Source of the DNA: Paractinoplanes pyxinae
GTDB taxonomy: Bacteria; Actinomycetota; Actinomycetes; Mycobacteriales; Micromonosporaceae
Length of the DNA: 64,000 nt
NCBI RefSeq assembly: GCF_026626335.1
Contig: NZ_JAPNTZ010000017.1
Span: forward strand, 173,497-237,496
Direction: 5' to 3'
The position numbers were made by a program, and so were the translations under genes. The notes under the pieces are model-generated. The model worked only from the letters and a program-made list of their open reading frames with translations, did not search any database and had not been told where the DNA came from. Shown piece by piece: positions 8,827 to 18,093 of this stretch; the first letter of the stretch is position 1; each line of letters begins with the position of its first letter.

Positions 8827-9798
8827 ATGACTGACCCACGCTTCGGCGAGGGAGACGCCGGCCCGGGTGAGAATTCGCCCGGGCCGCAGTCTTTCCGGGC
8901 CAAGAGAGCTCCGCGGCGACCGATCGCCTTCCCGGGTCGCACCTCCTCGCGTGCTGTTTCTCAAGATCCAAGCGGTTCCGGTACGGAGGTCTCGAGCGCG
9001 CCGACGTCGGGGTCCGCACCTTCGGACGCTCCATCCGCCTCTTCGGCTGCCGCTCCTGCCGTGTCTGCCTCTCCTGAGCCGCCGGCGGTTGCCGCCGAGG
9101 TCTTTGGTGACCGGCTTGGTCTGGCGGTGGACTATGCCCGGCTCCTAGTGACGGACGGCGTTGTGCGGGGGCTCATCGGTCCACGGGAGGCACCGCGCAT
9201 CTGGGAACGGCACCTGGTGAATTGTGCCGTGGTGTCCGAGATCATCCCTATCGGCGCTTCGGTGGTCGACGTCGGGTCTGGTGCCGGTTTGCCCGGTATC
9301 GTGCTGGCAGTGGCTAGGCCGGATCTGCACATCACCCTGGTCGAGCCGCTGGCACGACGTACCGCTTTCCTGTCGGAGGCGGTGACCGCACTCGGCCTCG
9401 AATCGACCGTCACGGTCGTCCGGGGTCGCGCCGAGGACGTCGTCGACGGACCCCCCGCCGGCGCCGACGTCGTCACGGCGCGGGCGGTCGCCCCGCTCGA
9501 CCGGTTGGCCGGTTGGTGTCTGCCGCTGGCCAAGGTCGGCGGCAGGCTGCTGGCGCTCAAGGGCGCCACTGCTGCCGAGGAAGCGGCGGAACACCGGGAT
9601 GCGGTGGCCGTCCTGGGTGGCGCCGAACCGGTCGTCCGGCTGTGCGGCGAGGGTCTGATCGACCCGCCCACGACGGTGATCGAGGTGGTCGTGCGGTCAA
9701 GGCCGAAGCCGCCCACCCGGGCGGCAGGCCCGGGGCGGGACGCGGGTGGGAAAGCCGGCGGTCGGACCTCGGGTCGAGGACGATCGCGGAGGGGATAG
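8827..9798 (+). CDS. rsmG: 16S rRNA (guanine-N7)-methyltransferase RsmG/GidB
   Basis: SAM-dependent enzyme that methylates N7 of 16S rRNA G527 (E. coli numbering); its loss gives low-level streptomycin resistance. The SAM-binding motif VVDVGSGAGLPGIVLAVARPDLHITLVEP is clear, and the core begins near FGDRLGLAVDYARLL. I chose the ATG just after the khpB stop, which gives 323 residues, about 90 more than the core. That Pro/Ser/Ala-rich extension may be partly untranslated if a later start is used. Confidence 0.9.
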   Translation: MTDPRFGEGDAGPGENSPGPQSFRAKRAPRRPIAFPGRTSSRAVSQDPSGSGTEVSSAPTSGSAPSDAPSASSAAAPAVSASPEPPAVAAEVFGDRLGLAVDYARLLVTDGVVRGLIGPREAPRIWERHLVNCAVVSEIIPIGASVVDVGSGAGLPGIVLAVARPDLHITLVEPLARRTAFLSEAVTALGLESTVTVVRGRAEDVVDGPPAGADVVTARAVAPLDRLAGWCLPLAKVGGRLLALKGATAAEEAAEHRDAVAVLGGAEPVVRLCGEGLIDPPTTVIEVVVRSRPKPPTRAAGPGRDAGGKAGGRTSGRGRSRRG

Positions 9799-11616
9799 AT
9801 GTCGAGGCGGGGCGCGCGCAAACGGAATGCCAAAGCGAGGCGCCCCGATCCGGGCAACTCCCCCTCGTCGCAAGATGATCTCTCCGGTGCCGCCAGTTCT
9901 CCGTCAGCGGACGATGGGGGGACTTCTGCACTGAGCCGCACCCCTCGACCGTCGACCGGCTCTGCGTACCGCCTGGCGGGTCCGAGCAAGGTGACGATCA
10001 CTTTCTCCAGCGCGCCGACCTCGCCTGCCGGTGGTGGTCCTTCGTCGTTGTGGGCGGTGGCTTCGGTCGGCGGGCCGCACCCATCTGATCAACGGGAATC
10101 GGCTGCCGCCCTCGGCGGGGGTTCGGCGCCGTTGGGAGCCATAGGTGTGGGTGCCCCGGCTGACTCGCGGGGCTCTGCGACGTACGGGAAAGAAGGTCTT
10201 GATTCACAGGTCTTGCCGACTCATGGCGTGGCTGACGCTGAACTGTTGACGATGGGGACGCCCTATCGGACGGTCGGGCATGGCGACGCACGCCCGACCA
10301 CCGTAGGCTTGCCGGGCGTCGATAGTCTGGACCGGCCCTCTGTCGCCGGAACGCAGGTGTCGCCGACCGACCCGTTCCTCAATAACAGGGATAAAACGGT
10401 GCATGAGTACGGTGTTTCACGTGAAACCGAGTCATCTCTCGACCGCAATCGCGCGTCCGGAGCGGGCTCGAGCGGCCATAGTGGCGCATTGAACACCGGC
10501 GAACAGGGCGTGCCCGCGCCACGCGCAGGCAGTAGCTATCCTGGCGGCGGCCAGATTTACGGATCCCCGGCTCAGCAGGCAGGTCCGGAGGAAACGCGGG
10601 TAGCGCCGGCGCCTCGATCGGCTCCGCCAGCGGTTTCGGCCGCTCCCGTATCGGCGTCGCCCATATCGGGTAGCCCCGTGTCCCCTGTTGATGCTCCGTT
10701 GGGACCGGACGAGCATGTTTCACGTGAAACGCCGAGCCGGGATGAAGACGATCCACCCCTAGCCATGGAAGCGTTGCGAGCTGTGCAGATCCTCAACCCG
10801 AGCGGCGAGATCACCATGCCGCGTCCGGACCACCCGAGGGTGCTCTGCGTCGCGAACCAGAAGGGCGGCGTCGGTAAGACCACCACGACCGTGAACCTTG
10901 CCGTGGCCCTGGCGCTGCACGGCAACCGCGTCCTCGTGGTCGACCTCGACCCGCAAGGAAACGCGTCAACCGGCCTCAACGTGCCTCACCACGCCGGCGT
11001 GCCGGACGTGTACGACTGCCTGATCGACAACGTGCCGCTGTCTGAGGTGGCCCAGCCGGTCGAAGGTATCCCGAACCTGTGGTGCGTGCCGGCGACGATC
11101 GACCTCGCCGGTGCGGAAATTGAGCTGGTCTCGGTGGTCGCTCGCGAGTCCCGGCTGGCCCGGGCCATCGCGGCGCACCCCGAGCAGTTCGACTACGTCT
11201 TCATCGACTGCCCGCCGTCACTCGGCCTGCTGACGGTCAACGCCCTGTGCGCGGCGCAGGAAGTGCTCATCCCCATTCAGTGCGAGTACTACGCGCTCGA
11301 GGGTCTGAACCAGCTGATCAACAACATCAACCTCGTCCGCCAGCACCTGAACCCGACGCTGGACGTTTCGACGATCCTGCTGACCATGTACGACCGCCGC
11401 ACGCGCCTGGCCGACGCGGTCGAGCAGGACGTGCGGAACCACTTCGGGACCAAGGTGCTCAACGCCGTCATCCCCCGAAACGTGCGTGTTTCGGAGGCTC
11501 CTAGCTACGGGCAGTCCGTGATGACCTACGATCCGGGTTCACGGGGCGCGACCAGCTACTTCGAGGCCGCCCTGGAGATCGCGATGCGTGGGGTCAACAC
11601 GGGAGGCACCGCATGA
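9799..11616 (+). CDS. parA: Chromosome-partitioning ATPase ParA with long N-terminal extension
   Basis: ParA dimerises on ATP and DNA and moves ParB-parS complexes during segregation. The ATPase core runs from about residue 350 onward: deviant Walker A KGGVGKTTT, DLDPQGNAST, and IDCPPSLGLLT. The frame is 605 residues, roughly twice the core. The first 320 residues are low-complexity (Ser/Pro/Gly/Ala) with less GC-biased third positions and contain two parS palindromes, which read as VSRET in this frame. Translation may really begin at a later codon, for example near MEALRAVQILNP at 10765. The stop overlaps the parB start by four bases (ATGA). Confidence 0.92.
   Translation: MSRRGARKRNAKARRPDPGNSPSSQDDLSGAASSPSADDGGTSALSRTPRPSTGSAYRLAGPSKVTITFSSAPTSPAGGGPSSLWAVASVGGPHPSDQRESAAALGGGSAPLGAIGVGAPADSRGSATYGKEGLDSQVLPTHGVADAELLTMGTPYRTVGHGDARPTTVGLPGVDSLDRPSVAGTQVSPTDPFLNNRDKTVHEYGVSRETESSLDRNRASGAGSSGHSGALNTGEQGVPAPRAGSSYPGGGQIYGSPAQQAGPEETRVAPAPRSAPPAVSAAPVSASPISGSPVSPVDAPLGPDEHVSRETPSRDEDDPPLAMEALRAVQILNPSGEITMPRPDHPRVLCVANQKGGVGKTTTTVNLAVALALHGNRVLVVDLDPQGNASTGLNVPHHAGVPDVYDCLIDNVPLSEVAQPVEGIPNLWCVPATIDLAGAEIELVSVVARESRLARAIAAHPEQFDYVFIDCPPSLGLLTVNALCAAQEVLIPIQCEYYALEGLNQLINNINLVRQHLNPTLDVSTILLTMYDRRTRLADAVEQDVRNHFGTKVLNAVIPRNVRVSEAPSYGQSVMTYDPGSRGATSYFEAALEIAMRGVNTGGTA
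10413..10428. other. parS: parS site 1, inside the parA frame
   Basis: TGTTTCACGTGAAACC, one mismatch from the consensus TGTTTCACGTGAAACA. In the parA frame it encodes GVSRET. ParB binding here would sit directly upstream of the conserved ParA core. Confidence 0.9.
10716..10731. other. parS: parS site 2, inside the parA frame
   Basis: TGTTTCACGTGAAACG, one mismatch from consensus. It encodes HVSRET in the parA frame, about 300 bases after site 1. Confidence 0.9.
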
Positions 11617-12647
11617 AGAACCGTCCCCGGGGCGGGTTGGGTCGGGGCCTCGGTGCCTTGATCCCGACGGCACCGGCTGCCGCCCCCGAGGCGCCTGCCG
11701 CTGCCGCGCCGGTGCCCGCGGCGCCGCCGGCTCCGTCGCCTGCGCCCGCTCCCCCGGTCGAGTCGGTCGAGCCTTCGCCCGCACCTGCGCCGCCGGCCGA
11801 CGAACTCGCTCCGGTCCCGGGCGCCCGCTTCGCCGAGATCGCGGTCACCTCGATCGAGCCGAACGCGAAACAGCCGCGGCACGTCTTCGACGAGGAAGCG
11901 CTCGACGAGCTCAAAACCTCGATCCAAGAGGTCGGCTTCCTGCAGCCGATCGTCGTCCGCGAGCTCGGCGAGGGTCGATACGAGCTCGTCATGGGTGAGC
12001 GCCGCTGGCGGGCCGCCCAGGCCGTCGGCCGCGAGACGATCCCCGCGATCGTGCGCGAAACCCGCGACGACGCCATGCTCCGCGACGCGCTGCTCGAGAA
12101 CATCCACCGCGCCAACCTGAACCCGCTGGAAGAGGCGGCTGCGTACCAGCAGCTGCTCGAAGAGTTCGGCGCCACCCACGAAGAGCTGGCGAAGCGGATC
12201 GGCCGCAGCCGGCCGCAGATCTCCAACACCATCCGGCTGCTGAACCTGCCGGCTCCGGTGCAGCGGCGGGTAGCCGCCGGCGTCTTGTCGGCCGGCCACG
12301 CTCGCGCGCTGCTGGGCTTGGACGACAGCGACGCCCAGGAGAAGCTCGCGCTCCGGATCGTCGCGGAGGGTCTCTCCGTACGGGCCACCGAGGAACTGGT
12401 GTCGCTGGCCATCGCCGACGGACCGGCCAAGAAGGCCGCACCCTCACGCCGCCCGAAGGTGCACGCGCCGGCCCTCAACGACTTGGCCGAGCGTTTGTCC
12501 GACCGCTTCGACACTCGAGTGAAGGTCGACATCGGCCGCAACAAGGGCAAGATCACAATCGAGTTCGCCACCGTGGACGACCTCGAGCGCATAGTAGGCA
12601 TGATCGGCGTCGACGAAGAGGGCGCCAACACAGACGGCGAAGAGTAG
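11613..12647 (+). CDS. parB: Chromosome-partitioning protein ParB (CTPase, parS-binding)
   Basis: ParB binds parS, spreads along flanking DNA as a CTP-dependent clamp and loads condensin. The 344-residue protein has a Pro/Ala-rich N-terminal linker (about 15-70) after the ParA-interacting start (KNRPRGGLGRGLGALIPT). The CTP-binding segment includes LQPIVVREL and GERRWRAAQ. The helix-turn-helix is TQ-type (HEELAKRIGRSRPQISNTIRLLNLP). The dimerisation domain ends the protein (KGKITIEFATVDDLERIVGMI). The overlap with parA marks a co-translated pair, and its targets, the parS sites, flank it. Confidence 0.97.
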   Translation: MKNRPRGGLGRGLGALIPTAPAAAPEAPAAAAPVPAAPPAPSPAPAPPVESVEPSPAPAPPADELAPVPGARFAEIAVTSIEPNAKQPRHVFDEEALDELKTSIQEVGFLQPIVVRELGEGRYELVMGERRWRAAQAVGRETIPAIVRETRDDAMLRDALLENIHRANLNPLEEAAAYQQLLEEFGATHEELAKRIGRSRPQISNTIRLLNLPAPVQRRVAAGVLSAGHARALLGLDDSDAQEKLALRIVAEGLSVRATEELVSLAIADGPAKKAAPSRRPKVHAPALNDLAERLSDRFDTRVKVDIGRNKGKITIEFATVDDLERIVGMIGVDEEGANTDGEE

Positions 12648-12663
12648 CCCGCCGAACAAACGC

Positions 12664-12697
12664 AACGGGGGCACGCGACTTATCGCGTGCCCCCGTT
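12664..12697 (+). terminator. Strong terminator hairpin after parB
   Basis: AACGGGGGCACGCGA (12664-12678) pairs perfectly over 15 bases with 12683-12697 around a four-base loop (CTTA), followed by CTTGT. It closes the rsmG-parA-parB transcript. Confidence 0.85.
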
Positions 12698-13855
12698 CTT
12701 GTCATCCAGGTCTTCTTATGCATCGACTATCTTCGCGATTAATCGGAGGGCCACCGCCGTTTAGCCCCATTTCGGCTTCTGTCAGAGCCATTCTCCTGAG
12801 GTTTTGAAACCGAGCTCCAGTCGATGATCAGGCAAATCTAACGCCCGATTCGATCCGTTTTGCGTCCTGCGGCGATCCGGAGCCGCGAGAGGCCGCCGTG
12901 ATGCGTTGGCTCAAACTCCACGTTCCTGAAAATGACGGCGGACTCAAGCACCGTGTTCCTTTGTACCTACGTTGCACCGTTGGTGCAGTGTGACGGTGGA
13001 TCTTTACATTGCTAGATGTACCCAACGTTCGATTAGATCAGGATGGCCCTCCGCCGCTTGCAGAACCGGACTGTCCGGGGCGGCGCACTAAGCAAGGGCG
13101 TGTGGCCGCCGCCCCTGGGCCAGCATCGTGCCGTGCGGGCACCAAGCTTGCTCGTGTCCATCGGCGAAACGCACTTGCCATCGGTGCCAGCTTCTAGCTG
13201 GATCACGAACTCTCTCCAGGCGGTGCTGCCGAGCGAATCAGCCAGCACCGTGCTGCCCTGGCCCGCAGCGGGACTTGCCGCCCCTAATGGCATCACTACC
13301 GGTGCCACTCGACTGAACAGTCTCGGTTATACAACGGTGTATCGCCGCCGCCTTCAGCAGGTGTTGGCGATGCGGATGAGGTCAATCTCGGTGCTCAGGA
13401 AGGAGTCTTGAGGCCGAGGCCGTCACGCGTAGCTGAGTAGTTCTGGCGCCGAAGATCCGTGGTACCCGCCGGCCGAGTGCGACAGATGCCGCCTACAGGT
13501 CTGCTATTCAGTCGCCCGACAACACAAGAATCACCTTGGCTATGTCGTAGCGGTCAGGGCGGCGCAGTGGCGCGCGAACGCTGGGTCTAGTGCGTGTCGT
13601 CCATCCTGTTCGAATACCCGCCGGCTCAGCATCCGGCTGTCATCCATCACTGACGCACGCCACCTCGTGTGAAGGACTGTATGCCAACTCGGATGGTGCT
13701 AGACCACTGCGTCCGCTCCGACGATGAGCGCCAGGCCAGCTGGGAGGATTCAGCACCGCCGTACCGCTAGTTGTTTTCGCTGTGCGCTTGGTCCGCTCGG
13801 CGGCCGGCACCGGCCGCGTTGCTTGAGCCTGGCGGTCCGTGTCGGTGCGTAGCAG

Positions 13856-13871
13856 CGTTTCACGTGAAACA
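13856..13871. other. parS: parS site 3
   Basis: CGTTTCACGTGAAACA, one mismatch from consensus, in non-coding DNA 1.2 kb after parB. Confidence 0.92.
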
Positions 13872-13938
13872 AGCGCTAGCCGATCGCCCCTCTTGCCGTC
13901 AGGGCGGTACATCATGCGGCAGGGCGATGGAGGCAAGC

Positions 13939-13954
13939 CGTTTCACGTGGAACA
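13939..13954. other. Near-parS site 4 (GTGGAAC variant)
   Basis: CGTTTCACGTGGAACA. The right half-site carries a G where consensus has A, so it is likely weaker. It lies 83 bases from site 3. Confidence 0.65.
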
Positions 13955-14496
13955 ACGAGTGGCATGGCTGGGCAGCTGTCCACGACTTCGAAAATCGGCG
14001 CGCTGAAATCTTCCGCCTCTCCAATCCGCTCGCGCTAAGGAGTCGGCCGAAGCCAAGTCGAATTAGAGGCCGAGAGAAAGCTCCGTCATGCTCCTAGAGC
14101 TTCTTGCAAGGGCGACGTGTCGTACGACCAAAGAGCTGAAGCGTCCGTCATTGCCAAGCAGAGCCGGCCGATTCCCGCAGCACCCCCCCCGCTCGCCCAT
14201 GCTTACAGCGGCGTTGCACAGGCGCCGCCGAAGTGGGTCGCACTGGCCGACAGGGCAACATGGTGGACAGCTCATGGGACCCGAGCCCATTGCGCCGAGG
14301 CAGTAGCACTGCAAAGTCTGTACCTGCTGAGTCGGAGGCATCACCGAGGCCTGGCGGGCACTGCCGTTCGTCGAAGGGCACCGGCGGCCGAGAGACCGAG
14401 CCACCTAGACCACCCACTGTCGAAGTGTGCAGCCGTTCAATCCTCTTCAAGCGTCTGCCCTCCATTAGGAGGCGATGATTAGGCAGTCGGGACCTG

Positions 14497-14512
14497 AGTT
14501 TCACGTGGAACA
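14497..14512. other. Near-parS site 5 (GTGGAAC variant)
   Basis: AGTTTCACGTGGAACA. It has the same right-half substitution as the site at 13939, which suggests a tolerated variant rather than random decay. Confidence 0.65.
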
Positions 14513-14875
14513 ATCAACGACTCCAACACCGGCATCTCGAGCCAGTGCGCCGATCAGCACCCGTTCCTGCGCGAGGAGGCGGCAGATAGATCGCTTGTCG
14601 GTGCTACTCCGCGGAGCGATCTGAGTGCCTGGGGGGTTGCCGTCGTGCTGTATGGCCAGCACGTGAACCGGCGGATCAGGAAGTCGGCTTCCCCGCGATG
14701 TCCGCCAGCGACTAACTACCCGACTTCAAATGACTCAGTCGGCCCTTCAGGCTCGCACTTAGCCCTGGCGTCTACTAACTGGATCCCGGCCGCAGTCCAA
14801 GTCCAGTGCCAGATCCGGAGGCGACCATTGGCGCCGACGCCTACGCGTCCCAGTCGAGGGCAGACCACAGGTAGT

Positions 14876-14891
14876 CGTTTCACGTGAAACA
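14876..14891. other. parS: parS site 6
   Basis: CGTTTCACGTGAAACA, one mismatch from consensus. Confidence 0.92.
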
Positions 14892-15030
14892 GCAGTCATG
14901 GACTCCCAGGAGATAGTCCGCCCTCATCTGCAGTTGTCAACCACGACGAGCGGTGTAACCGCGACTGCCACCCGACCAGAACTCGCGACACGGTAGAAGA
15001 CGCGACACGATAGAAGATCAGCAGCCCAAT

Positions 15031-15046
15031 CGTTTCACGTGAAACG
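15031..15046. other. parS: parS site 7, left of heptamer array
   Basis: CGTTTCACGTGAAACG, a perfect 16-bp palindrome identical to the site at 15133. Confidence 0.92.
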
Positions 15047-15064
15047 ACCAGTCTAAGATCCCTC

Positions 15065-15134
15065 GGAGCCGGGAGCCGGGAGCCGGGAGCCGGGAGCCGG
15101 GAGCCGGGAGCCGGGAGCCGGGAGCCGGGAGCCG
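15065..15134. repeat. Ten perfect tandem copies of a 7-bp unit between two parS sites
   Basis: The unit GGAGCCG is repeated ten times without a mismatch, and the last two bases are the first two of the parS site at 15133. The left parS ends 18 bases before the array. A 7-bp period is not codon-phased, which argues against a coding origin. Such an array is prone to slippage, so copy number should vary between strains. Confidence 0.95.
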
Positions 15135-15148
15135 TTTCACGTGAAACG
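15133..15148. other. parS: parS site 8, right of heptamer array
   Basis: CGTTTCACGTGAAACG, a perfect palindrome whose first two bases are shared with the last heptamer unit. Confidence 0.92.
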
Positions 15149-16169
15149 CGGTCCCTTTGCCTTCTAACTCCACCCACCCAATGTGGTGCGGCGGAGCGGC
15201 AGAAGTCATTGCCAGCCGTCGGCTTCGGCCTTAGAGACCTTGGAGCCTCTGGTCCAGACGCCAGTAAGGCGAATCTCGGAACACGACAGATCCAGCTCTA
15301 AAAGGCAACCTCTTGGGAGACGCCGCAAATGCGATGACGCCGGCAAGCGCCACGGAGGCGACTAGTTCAGGGCCGGGTCGAGAGCACGAGATACCGCTTC
15401 GAACGGAGACTGCTCGGTGTTGGATCGACGCCCCGGACTATGGGCGCTGCCAACCCTTCAAGCTAAAGGGCCTAGCGAGGCTCAGCCTCCGACTGCCCTA
15501 CTTCGAAGACGTCCACGCGACATTGATGAGCCACAGGCGAGCATGACTACCCGGCTCAGAATGTAGGCATCGCGGTGTGGCCAGCAACGTGCACCACAGC
15601 CAAACGCCTGCGGCACTATGCTTCACCGACCTGACCAGTCACCCTCAACAAGGACGCGACTGCGCAACGGTGGCTAAAGCCGGTGGGTCATTCAAGGTCT
15701 GGATAGCGGCGCTATCGCTGCGGCGATCCGCCCTACAGTCGCTTGTCGGCTTGTCCGGAGCGATCAACGTGCAGTCGCATTACCGGCCGACTCAATCACT
15801 GTCTCGCTCACGGTAGGTCCTCTAGTCTCTTGGTGCTCCCCGCTGCACCCGTCCACCGTGCCTCATCGCCGACGCCGACTCCATTGCTCATTGCTATGCC
15901 ACCGTCGCCATTCAGCAGGCTTCCACGTCACGGCTGCGGTGGAGTCAAACAAGGCGCCAGCTACCGTGCCTGCCCTAACCGTCCATGACGGTCGCTCGCG
16001 ATAGCTGCCGTCTCGCATGCTGAGGCTGCAACTGCAAGCCGTCGCGCATCGCAGACTGTACGCCACGATCGCCTAGCTTTTCAGGCGCCATGGCCGCCGG
16101 TGCTTGCCACAGTCGGTCGTCGCGCGCCGCAGCGGCCGATTTAGCCGTTGCCGTCAATGCTTCCGCCAT

Positions 16170-16395
16170 GGTCGCTAGCCGGCACGGTCGTCAGCCGGCA
16201 CGGTCGTCAGCCGGCACGGTCGTCAGGCGGTACGGTCGTCAGCCGCCGTAGTCGTCAGCCGCCGTCGTCGTCAGCCGGTACGGTTTTCAGCCGCCACGGT
16301 CATCAGCCGGCACAGTCGTCAAACCGTCATGGTCGTGAGCCGCGATGGTGGTCGGCCGCTGTCGTCGTTGAGCCGTTGGTCGGCATGACCGTCGG
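16170..16395. repeat. 16-bp tandem repeat array
   Basis: Nine consecutive units of exactly 16 bases run from 16170 to 16313, with consensus GGTCGTCAGCCGGCAC and substitutions mainly in the last five bases. About five more decayed units, two of them 17 bases long, reach 16395. A 16-bp period excludes a simple coding repeat. The unit contains a small palindrome, GCCGGC. No protein frame across it looks real. It could be a binding array or a simple expansion. Confidence 0.85.
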
Positions 16396-17831
16396 TCGCT
16401 CTAGCTGTCCAGCCGTCATACGCCATATCCGCCTAGCCGTCGCCGGCACAGCCATGTAGCCGTTGGAACCCCGTCCGGCGGAGGCCATGCTCGCTGCTCG
16501 CTACTGTCCCTTTACGGATGGCGTCTCCCCTGTCGCTGCTTCGATCCGACTGCCCGACACCGCGATCTGCCACGCGGGCCGCATCATCGAGATGGCCCGT
16601 AATGGCTAAGTCATACAACGCTTGATGCGACGGCCGACACTCGACAGTGAACGCGTCGAGGCCCCACGGCTTTCGCCCTGAACCGTCAGCCTTTGGCTCT
16701 GACGCTCATGCGCATCTGCGTCGCCTCACACCGTTGACGACTCGTCTGGAACGAGAGATCGAGGCCGCCGCTGACAGAGGCTCGAAGCGTCCTCACCCAT
16801 GATCAGATGATCGGTGAGAGCCCGAGGCTGGAGCCACCGAGCCGTTTGATGCTGATCCAGGCCCTGGTGTTCGGTCAGCGCCATGAGTCGGCTGTGACCT
16901 GAGTTCTCCGTTCGCATGAGATTCGATGGGCACGCTAGCTCGTTCTGGCGCGCGTCTGCGAAGCCGAAAGCTCGCTGAGGAGGAGCGCTACGACCAGCGA
17001 GCCGACCTTCTGTGGGTGGCTGTGCGTCTTCTGCCTGAGTGTTGCGGCCAGCTTTCTGGGATTACACTGCTGGGTTCGTGTGCCGGCGAAGTAGGTGGGA
17101 CCTCAACTATGGCGAGCCGCTCCCGTATCTGCTTGAGCGGGGAGTCGGGTCACTTACGCGATGCTGCTGGTGCAAACCTGGCGCGACGCGCGTAGAGCCG
17201 TTGCGGCACGCCAAGGGTGCCTTCGAGCCATTGGTCGCTGTCCTGCATGCACGGAACTAAGGGGTGACCCTGACAGCATGGCCCCGAGTAGAGGTTGTCT
17301 GCCAGACATGGCGCACGGTGAGGTATGCGGCAACCACCGTCTAAGCGGCGCCGTGATTGATCATCTATCCGCATTGGCGCGTTCCCAAGCACATGAGCTC
17401 GGGGCGCTATGGAGGGCAGGTTGTGCGAGCATCGCACCAGAGCGACAGGCGACTCACGTCATCCAATGTGCGCTCGTTGTAGAACAAGCTGGCATCGTGG
17501 TGGACTCTGCCATCTTGATTGGTCTTGCCTTCGGCCGGCGCACGAGAGTCACCACACGTCGCACGGCTGAGCCGCGACGGACGCTCCCCTAAGAACGCGA
17601 CGGATGCTCGCCTAAGAGGTCGATTAGGCAAGCGGCGCGGCCGGTGGTCTTGTAGGCGATGACGGCTCGTCAATCATGGCTTCACGGTCGTTAAGGGCGA
17701 CGGATGCCAATGGCGACCGTGAAGTCTGAGAACGCAGGTACTGGCTTCGGAGCGGCGCCGTGATGGCGCTTAGGGCACGGTGCAGTTATCCACAGGGTGT
17801 GGGTAACGGCTGTTGAGAAACCTGATGCGGC

Positions 17832-17847
17832 TGTTTCACGTGAAACG
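17832..17847. other. parS: parS site 9
   Basis: TGTTTCACGTGAAACG, one mismatch from consensus, between DnaA boxes. Confidence 0.92.
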
Positions 17848-17909
17848 GCGTTGATGTGGTCTGCGGGGGCGACCGCAGTATCCACAGGGTGCGCAAGCCT
17901 GCGACGTCG

Positions 17910-17925
17910 TGTTTCACGTGAAACT
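17910..17925. other. parS: parS site 10
   Basis: TGTTTCACGTGAAACT, one mismatch from consensus, nine bases before an inverted DnaA box. Confidence 0.92.
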
Positions 17926-18093
17926 GGGGGCCCTGTGGATAACTTCTGTGGATAACTTTCGGCGTGTGGGGATGTCCACAGACGGTGACGTTGATCTACG
18001 TCGACCCAAGAGTGGGGGTGGGGTCCGTGGATGGATCAGTTGCCGCCAAATTGACTCGGGACACGGGGTCAGGGCTGGACTAAGGTTCCCGTC

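Larger units (their letters stand above)
17786..17983. other. DnaA-box cluster with two parS sites, 14 kb from oriC
   Basis: Within 200 bases lie TTATCCACA at 17786, GTATCCACA at 17878, and two inverted perfect boxes TGTGGATAA at 17934 and 17947 (13 bases apart), plus a weaker ATGTCCACA-type box near 17972. The two parS sites at 17832 and 17910 are interleaved with them. The HIT-like gene starts about 110 bases further on. Confidence 0.8.
12698..18093. other. 5.4-kb gene-poor island rich in parS sites
   Basis: No open frame here has coding character: frames are short, none is consistently GC-biased in the third codon position, and none resembles a protein I know. The DNA is visibly less GC-rich than the flanking genes. 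It holds eight parS or near-parS palindromes, a heptamer array, a 16-bp tandem array and a group of DnaA boxes near its right end, each listed separately. The likely role is a centromere-like ParB loading zone rather than a gene reservoir; this is inferred from site density. Confidence 0.75.

Noticed and set aside
15065..15134. CRISPR array
   Set aside because: Units are contiguous 7-mers without spacers and no cas genes are present.
16170..16395. CRISPR array or coding repeat
   Set aside because: Units are contiguous 16-mers with no spacers, and the period is not a multiple of three.
12828..17885. More than thirty open frames of 60-145 codons in the parS island
   Set aside because: None has consistent third-position GC bias, ribosome-binding sites or recognisable motifs; several run through repeats or parS sites.
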